From Sulfurospirillum sp. (GTDB lineage Bacteria > Campylobacterota > Campylobacteria > Campylobacterales > QNZT01): a DNA stretch of 12,250 nucleotides. The stretch is taken from NCBI GenBank assembly GCA_003978405.1, contig QNZU01000017.1:1-12250 (forward strand), given 5' to 3'. Below are positions 1 to 7,081 of the stretch, in pieces (within the stretch, counting starts at the first letter, position 1; each line of letters begins with the position of its first letter). Under the pieces are notes generated by a model, which saw nothing but the letters and a program-made list of their open reading frames with translations, ran no database searches and was not told where the DNA came from. Position numbers and translations under genes: made by a program.

Positions 1-122
1 TCTGTTAGATAATTGATTCTATCACTTAAAAGTGCTACTTGAACTTCTGGAGAACCTGTATCATTCTCACCTCTTGCGTATTGCTTAATGATCTGCGCTT
101 TTTTCGCCGAATCTAAAGCCAT
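1..122 (-). CDS. rpsO: 30S ribosomal protein S15, 5' part only
   Basis: Component of the small ribosomal subunit that binds the central domain of 16S rRNA. Translation from the ATG at 122 gives an N-terminus beginning MALDSAKKAQIIKQYARGEN, followed by DTGSPEVQVALLSDRIN, the conserved opening of bacterial S15. Forty of the family's usual ~89-90 codons are visible; the rest lies off the left edge. The start is fixed by a near-perfect Shine-Dalgarno sequence, AGGAGGTC at 133-126. The gene is transcribed divergently from the lipoprotein gene at 231. Finding rpsO close to an Rrf2 regulator and flhA is familiar Campylobacterota synteny (known from Campylobacter). Identity is near certain. Confidence 0.97.
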   Translation of the reverse strand, partial: MALDSAKKAQIIKQYARGENDTGSPEVQVALLSDRINYLT

Positions 123-153
123 GTTGACCTCCTGATTGGTAATTTAAGATGAG

Positions 154-162
154 ATTATATCA
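154..162 (-). promoter_or_regulatory. rpsO: Probable extended -10 promoter of rpsO
   Basis: On the minus strand the bases read TGATATAAT, a TATAAT hexamer with an upstream TG, about 32 bases before the rpsO start codon. It is flanked by the inverted arms GATGA (148-152) and TCATC (160-164), so the -10 box lies within a small dyad. No clear -35 box is visible, as is usual for sigma-70 promoters in Campylobacterota. This is inference from motif and position only. Confidence 0.5.
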
Positions 163-196
163 TCCTTCTCTTATATGTGGCTTTAATGCAATTTTA

Positions 197-205
197 TGCT
201 AAAAT
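197..205 (+). promoter_or_regulatory. Probable extended -10 promoter of the lipoprotein/OmpA operon
   Basis: The plus strand reads TGCTAAAAT, a TAAAAT -10-like hexamer with an upstream TG, placing a transcription start near 212 and leaving a short leader with the ribosome site GGAG at 221-224. No convincing -35 is seen. The position argues against translation starting at the upstream ATG at 177, because that codon would precede the transcript start. Confidence 0.4.
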
Positions 206-230
206 AAAATCAAAAATATTGGAGTATTTG

Positions 231-542
231 ATGAAATTGTTATATTTTTTGTTGGTACCACTACTTGTGGGATGTTCTGCTATGAAACCTCCTTTAAAAG
301 ATATTTCAAATGCAAAGTTGGCAATGGTTAAAATCGACAATAAAAAGACAAAAACCTATTTTCCCAAAGAGTTAAAAAAATTAAAATATCAATTTAAAAT
401 GATGCAAAATTTTATGAATGACAAGAGATATAAAGATGCAAAATTCCTAGCTCAAGAGATTAGAACAGACTCTATTTTGTTGCAAAAAAAGATAAATTTA
501 AAAGAGATTCTAAAAAAATATAAAGCCAAGGAGGATAGATAA
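231..542 (+). CDS. Small lipoprotein, DUF4398-like
   Basis: Predicted 103-residue lipoprotein. The start MKLLYFLLVPLLVGCSAMKP is a classic signal peptide with lipobox LVGC, giving lipidated Cys15; GGAG at 221-224 supports this ATG over an in-frame ATG at 177. The mature part is a charged helical region with the pattern of DUF4398 domains: NAKLAM, a YFPKELKKLK segment, then YKDAKFLAQEIRTDS. DUF4398 proteins commonly sit beside OmpA-type lipoproteins, as here. The protein probably resides in the periplasm anchored to a membrane; its molecular function is unknown. Its last codons contain the ribosome site of the next gene (AAGGAGG at 528-534), so the two genes are translationally linked. The family assignment is by sequence pattern only. 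Confidence 0.8.
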   Translation: MKLLYFLLVPLLVGCSAMKPPLKDISNAKLAMVKIDNKKTKTYFPKELKKLKYQFKMMQNFMNDKRYKDAKFLAQEIRTDSILLQKKINLKEILKKYKAKEDR

Positions 543-1295
543 TTGAAAAAAAGGTATGTTTTAGCACTCTTTACACTGTTTTTAGCAAATGCTTGTAGTA
601 CCAAATTACCACAAACCCCTCTCGTAACAGATGCTTTATATAACTATAAGGCAATGTTAAATAATTCTAATGTCCAAGAATATGCTCCAAGAGACTCATT
701 TGAAGCACAACAATTATATGAAAGATTAAAAAAGAGTAAAAACAAAAATGAGGCAGAACATTTGGCAACCCTTTTAAATAAAAAGGTTGAGATAGCAAAA
801 ACATCTGCAAAAATTTTCAAATATAAACAAAAGTTGTTAGAGATTGAGAACAAGAGGGTAAAAGAGGAGCTCAAAGAGAAAAAAGAAGAGTTAAAAAAAC
901 TAAAAGAGGTCAAGGAGATAGATCCTGAAGTTAAAATGGCTAAAAATGGTCTAAAATTTATAATGGATGATAGTTTTTTTAAAAAGGATGGATTTGAGCT
1001 TCTTGTAAATTCAGTTGGTACCATCAATAAAATTGCAGATTTTTTAAAAAAACATCCTAATAGAGATGTGTTGATAGAAGGGTATATGGATAATGCCAAA
1101 AATTCATCGTTTAATATATATCTATCTTTAAAAAGAGCAAATATGGTAGCAGATGCCTTAAAAGCTCAGGGAATCAATCAAGATAGAATCAGAGTCAAAG
1201 CCTATGGTGAAGCAAAACCGATCGCTTCAAATATGGATGAAGAGGGAAGAGCTAAAAATAGAAGGGTGGAGATAACTATCTTAAACACTCAATAA
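543..1295 (+). CDS. OmpA-family peptidoglycan-binding lipoprotein
   Basis: A 250-residue envelope protein that likely tethers an outer-membrane or periplasmic assembly to peptidoglycan. Residues 1-18 are a signal peptide with a slightly atypical lipobox (LANAC, Cys18). Residues 30-90 resemble a DUF4398-like helical domain (EYAPRDSFEAQQLYERLK), echoing the preceding lipoprotein. Residues 90-125 are a Lys/Glu-rich coiled coil. Residues 138-250 form the OmpA-C domain: GYMDN with Asp183, LSLKRANMVADAL, GYGE-type AYGEAKP, and GRAKNRRVEI with Arg240/241; the Asp and Arg are the diaminopimelate-contacting positions in the family. Translation starts with TTG directly after the TAA of the upstream gene, behind AAGGAGG with 8-base spacing. 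It differs from Pal by its long N-terminal region and coiled coil. Confidence 0.9.
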   Translation: MKKRYVLALFTLFLANACSTKLPQTPLVTDALYNYKAMLNNSNVQEYAPRDSFEAQQLYERLKKSKNKNEAEHLATLLNKKVEIAKTSAKIFKYKQKLLEIENKRVKEELKEKKEELKKLKEVKEIDPEVKMAKNGLKFIMDDSFFKKDGFELLVNSVGTINKIADFLKKHPNRDVLIEGYMDNAKNSSFNIYLSLKRANMVADALKAQGINQDRIRVKAYGEAKPIASNMDEEGRAKNRRVEITILNTQ

Positions 1296-1302
1296 GACTT
1301 GT

Positions 1303-1331
1303 AACAAACAGGAGAGAATCTCCTATTTGTT
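1303..1331. terminator. Convergent hairpin, possible bidirectional terminator
   Basis: Arms at 1303-1315 and 1319-1331 pair over 13 positions with one mismatch around a 3-base loop (GAA). The mismatch is C-A read on the plus strand and a G-U wobble read on the minus strand. It lies between the ends of the OmpA gene (plus) and the cysteine-rich gene (minus), whose TAG stop is inside the stem. Neither side has a strong T-run, so termination efficiency is uncertain. Confidence 0.55.
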
Positions 1332-1592
1332 CTTGCCACAAAATCCTAGTTTTGCAGGAGGTAAGTACTCGCCACTTTCTAATGGAAGAGTTTCTGCTTC
1401 AGGAAATGCTGAATAGTCACAAGTTTTGCAATATTTTTTACTCTTTTTTATTTTTTTTACAACATGACAACAATCTGCAGTATATGGAACTTTGGTACCA
1501 TCCTCATTTACTACCATCCAACCTGCACTTGCATTTGATGCTAAAATAGCCAAAGCTACAACTGAAACAGCCATTCTTGAAATAATTTTCAT
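1323..1592 (-). CDS. Small exported cysteine-rich protein of unknown function
   Basis: An 89-residue protein whose family I do not recognise. Residues 1-23 are a typical Sec signal peptide ending in SNASA, with predicted cleavage before Gly24. The mature ~66-residue part has five cysteines: an adjacent pair Cys41-Cys42 followed by His43, a CxxC at Cys55-Cys58, and Cys85 near the C-terminus. Lysines cluster between the pair and the CxxC. This suggests metal binding or disulfide bonding in the periplasm, but no haem CxxCH motif is present. The ATG at 1592 has AAGGAG at 1604-1599 with 6-base spacing. It is a single-gene unit, convergent with the OmpA gene and divergent from the Rrf2 gene. Confidence 0.75.
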   Translation of the reverse strand: MKIISRMAVSVVALAILASNASAGWMVVNEDGTKVPYTADCCHVVKKIKKSKKYCKTCDYSAFPEAETLPLESGEYLPPAKLGFCGKNK

Positions 1593-1806
1593 TCATATCT
1601 CCTTAAAATAATTTGATTTATACACACAACTTTTAAATATATTATATAAAAACTATATAAAAGTTCTAACATGTATCACTATTGTATATCGGCAAAAAAA
1701 GAAATAGTTTTAATTTTTATCAAGTAAAAATCTATTTTTTTGTTCACCATACACTTTTTATAAAGAATTTTAGATAAAATAGATCTCAAATTATAAATGG
1801 AAAAAT
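1593..1806. promoter_or_regulatory. Divergent intergenic region with two candidate promoters
   Basis: A very AT-rich 214-base gap between the cysteine-rich gene (minus) and the Rrf2 gene (plus). On the minus strand TATAAT at 1646-1641 is a good -10 for the cysteine-rich gene. On the plus strand TAAAAT at 1775-1780, about 27 bases before the ATG, is the best -10 for the Rrf2-flhA operon. No obvious inverted repeat that could serve as an Rrf2 operator was found by eye, and no RNA gene was recognised. Confidence 0.4.
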
Positions 1807-2205
1807 ATGTTATTAACAAAAGCAAGTGAATATGCACTCTTGTCACTGATCTTGATAGCAAGAGCAGATAAGCAGATGGATGTTGATACACTTTCAAAAA
1901 CATTAGGAATCTCAAGAAGCTTTTTAGCAAAGATACTTCAATCACTAGCCCGTGATGAGATTTTGATCTCTTACAAGGGTGCAAAAGGTGGTTTTGCTTT
2001 AAACAAAAAAGCCAATGAAATCTCCCTTAGAAATATTATAGAATCTGCAGAAAAAAAGCCAATAAATGTCTTTGAGTGTTCATCCTCTAGTGCTTCCTGT
2101 CCATCGGGGAAAGGTGATTTTTGTATGATTTGGCCATTTTTAAACAAATTTCAGACAAAAATTGACAACTTCTTAGATGGTATGACTCTTGATGAGATAC
2201 TCTAA
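1807..2205 (+). CDS. Rrf2-family transcriptional regulator with three C-terminal cysteines
   Basis: A 132-residue DNA-binding regulator. The N-terminal winged helix (about 1-70) has the family pattern: LTKASEYALLSLILIA, then TLSKTLGISRSFLAKILQSLAR and the wing KGAKGGFAL. The C-terminal half carries Cys91, Cys98 and Cys106, spaced C-X6-C-X7-C, where Fe-S-binding relatives such as IscR and NsrR hold a cluster (IscR spacing is close to C-X5-C-X5-C). This suggests redox, iron, NO or O2 sensing, but the ligand cannot be read from sequence. Only a weak ribosome site (GGA) precedes the ATG. The gene lies 16 bases upstream of flhA and is probably co-transcribed; an Rrf2 gene beside flhA is also known in Campylobacter. 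Whether it regulates itself or flagellar genes is unknown. Confidence 0.92.
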   Translation: MLLTKASEYALLSLILIARADKQMDVDTLSKTLGISRSFLAKILQSLARDEILISYKGAKGGFALNKKANEISLRNIIESAEKKPINVFECSSSSASCPSGKGDFCMIWPFLNKFQTKIDNFLDGMTLDEIL

Positions 2206-2221
2206 CTCATAGGAGAATATC

Positions 2222-4387
2222 TTGGCAAAAGCGAGTGAGAGACAAGCTGCGTTTAATATAAACAGAGTCTTGGCTACTCTTGGAAAATCAAAAGATTTAA
2301 CACTTGTATTTTTTGTGATAGCAATTATTGCTATCATCATAGTACCACTTCCTGGTGCGGTTTTAGATCTGTTTTTGACTATCTCTATCGCAATTTCTGT
2401 TTTGATCATTATGATCAGTCTTTATATACCAAAGCCGACAGATCTTACAACCTTTCCGACTCTCATTTTGATCATCACACTCTATCGTCTCTCACTCAAT
2501 ATCGCAACAACCCGTATGATCTTATCTCATGGACACGAAGGCCCTGAGGCGGTTAGTGATATCATCACCTCTTTTGGTCAGTTTGTGGTGGGTGGAAACT
2601 ATGTGATAGGAATCATAGTCTTTTTGATTTTGGTACTGATTAACTTTATGGTTATTACCAAAGGTTCAACAAGAGTTGCAGAAGTTGCCGCAAGATTTAC
2701 CCTTGATGCGATGCCTGGAAAACAGATGGCAATTGATGCGGATTTAAATGCCGGATTGATAGATGAAGCCACAGCAAGAAAAAGAAGAGAGGCTATTATC
2801 CAGGAGGCAAACTTCTATGGAGCAATGGACGGTAGTAGTAAGTTTGTCAAGGGTGATGCGGTTGCCGGAATTATCATTACTATCATCAATATCGTAGGTG
2901 GTTTTTTGATAGGAATGTTTCAATTTGATATGAGTGCTGCTGATTCAGCTGAAACTTTTACTATTTTGACAATTGGTGATGGACTTGTAGGGCAGATACC
3001 GGCACTGATTATATCTACTGCAACAGGTATTATTATCACAAGAGCAAGTAAAGATGGCTCAAGCTTTAGTGATGATGCAATGGAGCAACTTTTTGCACAG
3101 TATAAGACCTTGTTTATAGTTGGTTTTATATTGATACTCTTTGCATTGGTACCAGGTTTGCCGACTATCTCTTTGGCATTTGTGGGACTTGTTTTCTTGG
3201 GGCTTGGATATCTTGCGATGAGATCTGATGAAGAAAAAGTTGGTGAAACAGGAACTGCTAAGAGTGCTGAAGCAATAGAAGGTGAAGCACCAAAGATGGA
3301 GCAAAAATCTCCTGAAGAGATTCGAGAGGAGGAGAATAAAGCTCTTGAGGATATCCTAAAACAGGAGATACTTGAACTTGACCTTGGTTATCAGCTTATT
3401 AAACTGGCAGATCCGGCACTAAATGGTGATCTGTTGGAGAGAATCAGAAGTATGAGAAGAAAGATTGCCAGCGATTATGGATTTTTGATTCCACAGGTTA
3501 GAATCAGAGACAATCTTCATCTAAAACCAAATGAGTACCAGTTCCTCTTAAAGGGTGTAAATGTAGGTGGAGGAGAGATATATCCTGATAAAATCATGGC
3601 GATGGATTCTGGAATGGTAACAGAACCGCTTGATGGTATCGCTACAAAAGAACCTGCATTTGGATTGGATGCTATTTGGATAGATGAGGATCAAAAAGAT
3701 GAAGCGATTATGAGGGGTTATACTATCGTGGATCCTTCTACTGTAATTTCAACTCATCTAAGTGAGTTGATTAAGCAGTATGCCCCAGAACTTTTAACCA
3801 GACAAGATGTGCAAAAGCTCATAGATACAGTGAAAAATGACTATCCTGTTGTAGTTGAGGATTGCATGAGAGTTGCAAATATAGGCTTGATCCAAAAAGT
3901 CTTAAAAGAGTTACTAGCTGAGAAGATACCAATCAAAGATATGATAACAATTCTTGAAACAATAGCAGATATTGCAGAGGTGACCAAAAACAGTGATATC
4001 ATAGTAGAGCAGGTAAGAGCCCGTCTTTCAAGAGCTATTACAAAGCAATATATTGGAGATGACGGAACTTTAAAACTCATAACATTTGCCGCACCGACTG
4101 AACAAAAACTCTTGGAGCACTTAAAAGACAAAGGTGATGGTATGAGAGAGTTGGTACTAAATATCGGTGAGATGAATGCCCTTGTGGAGAAGGTCAGTCA
4201 GACTGCTTCGGAGATATTGGGAAGAGGCATTGCCCCTGTTATTTTGATAGTAGATCCAACTCTTAGAAAATCGATAGCTGATATATTTAAAAAGTTTGGT
4301 TTGGATGTGGTTGTGCTATCTCATGCCGAGATTGATGAGAGTGCCAAGTTTGAAGTATTGGCAAATATAGATATTGAGGAGTTATAA
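2222..4387 (+). CDS. flhA: Flagellar type III export gate protein FlhA
   Basis: A 721-residue inner-membrane component of the flagellar export gate, which couples proton flow to export of flagellar subunits. Length matches the family (~690-725). Residues ~28-333 contain about eight hydrophobic segments. Residues ~150-220 hold the FHIPEP region (RFTLDAMPGKQMAIDADLNA, then EANFYGAMDGSSKFVKGDAV), including the invariant Asp of AMDG. Residues ~334-375 form a charged Glu/Lys linker, and ~376-721 the cytosolic domain that docks chaperone-substrate complexes (KLADPALNGDLLERIRSMRR, DYPVVVEDCMRVANIGLIQKVL segments). Translation begins at TTG 2222 behind AGGAGA with 5-base spacing. In Campylobacterota FlhA is also needed for the FlgSR-sigma-54 cascade (established knowledge). 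The gene ends TAATG, sharing one base with the next start. Confidence 0.98.
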   Translation: MAKASERQAAFNINRVLATLGKSKDLTLVFFVIAIIAIIIVPLPGAVLDLFLTISIAISVLIIMISLYIPKPTDLTTFPTLILIITLYRLSLNIATTRMILSHGHEGPEAVSDIITSFGQFVVGGNYVIGIIVFLILVLINFMVITKGSTRVAEVAARFTLDAMPGKQMAIDADLNAGLIDEATARKRREAIIQEANFYGAMDGSSKFVKGDAVAGIIITIINIVGGFLIGMFQFDMSAADSAETFTILTIGDGLVGQIPALIISTATGIIITRASKDGSSFSDDAMEQLFAQYKTLFIVGFILILFALVPGLPTISLAFVGLVFLGLGYLAMRSDEEKVGETGTAKSAEAIEGEAPKMEQKSPEEIREEENKALEDILKQEILELDLGYQLIKLADPALNGDLLERIRSMRRKIASDYGFLIPQVRIRDNLHLKPNEYQFLLKGVNVGGGEIYPDKIMAMDSGMVTEPLDGIATKEPAFGLDAIWIDEDQKDEAIMRGYTIVDPSTVISTHLSELIKQYAPELLTRQDVQKLIDTVKNDYPVVVEDCMRVANIGLIQKVLKELLAEKIPIKDMITILETIADIAEVTKNSDIIVEQVRARLSRAITKQYIGDDGTLKLITFAAPTEQKLLEHLKDKGDGMRELVLNIGEMNALVEKVSQTASEILGRGIAPVILIVDPTLRKSIADIFKKFGLDVVVLSHAEIDESAKFEVLANIDIEEL

Positions 4388-5421
4388 TGAGTAAAAAGGT
4401 TTTTCATCTATCTCATACAGATTTGGATGGATACAGTTGTCAACTAATCACAAAAAGATGTTTTGAAAATATTAGATTTTATAACTCCAACTACGGCAGT
4501 GAAATCAGAGTAAGAATAGATCAAATGATAAATGACATCCAGACAGAGGGAGCCGATGAGAATCTTTTATTGATAACAGATTTAAATCTCACTATGAGTG
4601 ATGCTAAGTATCTTGTAAAATTGGCTCAAGAGGGTTCACATAATATAGAGCTTCTACTCTTGGATCATCACAAAACAGGTGCTGATTGTGCAAATGAGTA
4701 TGATTGGTACCAACTAGATGTAAAAAGGTGTGCTACCAAGATCACATATGATTGGTTTTTACAAAAGGGTTTTGATATAGATGATCTAAAAGAGTATGTG
4801 GATGTTGTAAATGCTATTGATATATGGCTAAAGGATCAAGATCAGTTTGAGCTTGGCAAAGTCTTTATGAAGATAGTATCAAGTTCAAGAGAGGTAAATC
4901 GGGTGATGTTTGATAAAGAGAACTCAAAATATATCTTTTATCTTCTACAAAAAGCAAAAGAGTATATCAAAAAAGATAATCCACATATCTGGTTAGATAA
5001 TGATATTCACTCTATAAAAAAGGGCTTCTTTAAAAAAGATGAAGATGACACTCTTGATAATCTGGTCTCAAATTTTATTGTCGATATGCTTACCCAAAAA
5101 AGAGATGAGTTTACTATCTATTATGATAAATATAAAGGGATTTTGACATATTCGATAGGGAATGTATCAATCATAGGAAATGATTTTTTGGTAAAAAACA
5201 GTGATTTTGATTTTTTTATGGATATAAATGGCAGAGGAAATATCAGTTTTAGAGCAAATGATAAAGCAGATGTGAGTAAAATATCAAAAGATGTTTTTGG
5301 AGGTGGCGGTCATGCAAATGCTAGTGGCGGTCGCTTTGAAACATATAAAGACTCATTTATCTATGATGAGATCAAATCCCAAGTCCAAGAGAAATTAACA
5401 ATAGGAGAGAATCATGGCTAA
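4387..5421 (+). CDS. DHH/DHHA1-family phosphoesterase
   Basis: A 344-residue cytoplasmic metal-dependent phosphoesterase. The DHH domain shows motif I HTDLDG (Asp12, Asp14), motif II ITDLN (Asp65), motif III DHH (93-95) and a motif IV Asp in NAIDIW (Asp145), the four Mn-binding elements of the superfamily. The C-terminal DHHA1 domain carries GGGGHANASGGRF at ~305-317, which contacts substrate. This architecture is shared by NrnA (short-RNA and pAp hydrolysis) and by cyclic-dinucleotide phosphodiesterases; no GAF or PAS domain is attached. The substrate (nanoRNA, pAp or cyclic nucleotide) cannot be decided here. The ATG overlaps the flhA stop by one base, indicating translational coupling, and the 3' end overlaps the next gene by 8 bases. 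Confidence 0.9.
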   Translation: MSKKVFHLSHTDLDGYSCQLITKRCFENIRFYNSNYGSEIRVRIDQMINDIQTEGADENLLLITDLNLTMSDAKYLVKLAQEGSHNIELLLLDHHKTGADCANEYDWYQLDVKRCATKITYDWFLQKGFDIDDLKEYVDVVNAIDIWLKDQDQFELGKVFMKIVSSSREVNRVMFDKENSKYIFYLLQKAKEYIKKDNPHIWLDNDIHSIKKGFFKKDEDDTLDNLVSNFIVDMLTQKRDEFTIYYDKYKGILTYSIGNVSIIGNDFLVKNSDFDFFMDINGRGNISFRANDKADVSKISKDVFGGGGHANASGGRFETYKDSFIYDEIKSQVQEKLTIGENHG

Positions 5422-5671
5422 AAATGGTGTAGGTATGGAGATTGAAGCATTGACAAAAGAGATTGAAGATTTGACGATACATTTGGCTGATATGCTTGAA
5501 GCTACACTGCACTATGCAGGGGTAAGTGATGAAAATCTTGAGCTTGGAGTCAAATCATATATAGAAGCATTGGATGAAGTGTTTGATGATGAAGATGGTG
5601 AGATGGGCTATAAAGAGATTGTTCGAGTGATAGAGTTTCTTAAAAAGAAAAAACCACTTCTATTTGAATAA
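5414..5671 (+). CDS. Small acidic helical protein, unknown function
   Basis: An 85-residue protein I do not recognise. It is predicted mostly helical: an amphipathic Glu/Leu-rich N-terminal helix (IEALTKEIEDLTIHLADMLE), an acidic middle (DEVFDDEDGEM) and a basic C-terminal patch (FLKKKKP). There are no cysteines, signal peptide or membrane segments, so it is probably cytoplasmic. The ATG at 5414 lies within the end of the phosphoesterase gene behind AGGAGAG at 5403-5409, with an 8-base overlap, which makes it a real coupled gene. The overlap suggests a partner or regulator of the DHH enzyme; this is inference. Confidence 0.75.
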   Translation: MAKNGVGMEIEALTKEIEDLTIHLADMLEATLHYAGVSDENLELGVKSYIEALDEVFDDEDGEMGYKEIVRVIEFLKKKKPLLFE

Positions 5672-5685
5672 GATTTTAAACTAAA

Positions 5686-7077
5686 ATGATACTTCCTCCG
5701 GTTTTAAAAGAGATTTCCAAAGAGATAGAAAGAGTTGGCGGAAGAGTCGTAGTTGTAGGAGGGAGTGTAAGAGACTTTTTTCTTGGTACCAAATCCAAGG
5801 ATTTTGATATTGAAGTGTTTGGTTTGAACTCTCTTGATGATTTACAAAACATTCTCTCAAATTTTGGCAAAGTAGCAAATGTCGGCAAAAGCTTTGGTGT
5901 ATTGAAAATCAAGATACAAGAGAATGAGTTTGATTTTTCATTTCCAAGAGAAGAGACTAAAGTTTCCAAAGGTCACAAAGGTTTTAGAATCAAAAGTGAC
6001 GGTTTTATGGATTATAAAAGTGCCGCAAAAAGAAGAGATTTTACCATCAACTCAATGGGGTATGATCTTTTAGAAGATAAAATCTTGGATCCATATGGTG
6101 GAAGAGATGATTTAAAGGCAAAGCTTTTACGACACATAGATGATAAAACTTTTATAGAAGATCCTCTAAGGGTATATAGAGCTGTCCAATTTTGTGCTAG
6201 ATTTGAGCTCACTATGCATCCAAAAACAAAAAAGTTGTGTAAAGAGATGGTCAAGAGTGGGGTACTCCAAGAGTTGCCAAAAGAGAGAGTATATGAGGAG
6301 TTTAAAAAATTACTTCTAAAATCTACCAAACCATCAATCGGTTTTGAACTTTTAAAAGAGCTTGGAATCTTAAAATATTTTCCGCAATTAAATGATCTTA
6401 TCGGTACCAAACAAGATAGAGTTTGGCATCCTGAAGGTGATGTGTGGATACATACGATGATGGTCATCGATGAGATGGCAAAACTAAAAAAAGGGGATGA
6501 AAAGGAGCAGTTGGTACTGATGTTTGGAGCATTGTGTCACGATTTTGGAAAGCCTGGTACCACAAAATATGAAGATGGCAGAATCAGATCAAAAGGTCAT
6601 GAACAAGCCGGAGTGAAGCCGACTGAAGAGTTTTTAAAACTCCTTACCGATGATAAGCAGATTGTTGATGAGGTGGTACCCTTGGTAGCAAATCATTTGG
6701 CTCCGTTTCAATTATATGATGCTAAGTCCAGCAATAAAGCTATTAGAAGGCTATCTCTTAGAGTTAATATCGATAAACTTCTTCTTGTAGCATTGGCGGA
6801 TTTTTTGGGAAGAGATTGCGAAGAGGCAAAAAGTGGCAAATCTGAGGCGATAGAGTGGATAAAAGAAAAGGCAATTGATTTAAAAGTCCAAAACAATCCG
6901 CCAAAACCTCTTGTTTTGGGAAGAGATCTTATAGATTTAGGTTTGAAACCCTCACCGATGTTTAAAAAGATACTAGACGAAATGTATTCAAAACAGCTTG
7001 ATGGCGAGTTTGGCAATAAAGAGGAAGCTCTAAAAAAATTGCCTGATGTTTTAAAAACTTTTGATATTAGGATATAA
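5686..7077 (+). CDS. cca: CCA tRNA nucleotidyltransferase / poly(A) polymerase family, with HD domain
   Basis: A 463-residue class II nucleotidyltransferase, probably adding or repairing the 3' CCA of tRNAs. The head has GGSVRD (25-30) and the metal-binding DFD (Asp39, Asp41), followed by RRDFTINSM (~116-124) and EDPLRVYRA (~158-166), the nucleotide-recognition neck region. Residues ~245-350 form an HD domain (His248, His256, HDFGK at 285-289, NHLAP), which in bacterial CCA enzymes gives phosphatase or phosphodiesterase activity. The C-terminus has the PLVLGRDLIDLGLKPSPMF motif typical of CCA enzymes. A poly(A) polymerase cannot be excluded from motifs alone, but the C-terminal motif favours CCA. 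No clear Shine-Dalgarno sequence precedes the ATG, 14 bases after the previous stop. It carries four of the window's ten GGTACC palindromes. Confidence 0.9.
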   Translation: MILPPVLKEISKEIERVGGRVVVVGGSVRDFFLGTKSKDFDIEVFGLNSLDDLQNILSNFGKVANVGKSFGVLKIKIQENEFDFSFPREETKVSKGHKGFRIKSDGFMDYKSAAKRRDFTINSMGYDLLEDKILDPYGGRDDLKAKLLRHIDDKTFIEDPLRVYRAVQFCARFELTMHPKTKKLCKEMVKSGVLQELPKERVYEEFKKLLLKSTKPSIGFELLKELGILKYFPQLNDLIGTKQDRVWHPEGDVWIHTMMVIDEMAKLKKGDEKEQLVLMFGALCHDFGKPGTTKYEDGRIRSKGHEQAGVKPTEEFLKLLTDDKQIVDEVVPLVANHLAPFQLYDAKSSNKAIRRLSLRVNIDKLLLVALADFLGRDCEEAKSGKSEAIEWIKEKAIDLKVQNNPPKPLVLGRDLIDLGLKPSPMFKKILDEMYSKQLDGEFGNKEEALKKLPDVLKTFDIRI

Positions 7078-7081
7078 AAGT

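Noticed and set aside
176..194. Possible sigma-54 promoter (TGGC...TGC) ahead of the lipoprotein gene
   Set aside because: The distance between GG and GC is 7 bases, whereas sigma-54 promoters need 10.
177..230. In-frame ATG at 177 extending the lipoprotein by 18 residues
   Set aside because: It has no ribosome site, lies upstream of the probable -10 box, and would bury the lipoprotein signal peptide; the ATG at 231 has GGAG and starts a canonical signal peptide.
644..1099. 151-residue minus-strand frame opposite the OmpA gene
   Set aside because: Serine/phenylalanine-rich antisense shadow of the Lys/Glu coiled-coil coding region; the plus-strand frame has clear OmpA-C motifs.
1671..1727. 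18-codon plus-strand frame (MYHYCISAKKEIVLIFIK)
   Set aside because: No ribosome site and it sits in an AT-rich promoter region; probably chance.
7061..7081. Upstream TTG start for the methyltransferase
   Set aside because: Lies inside the cca gene without a ribosome site; the ATG at 7082 gives the expected N-terminus.
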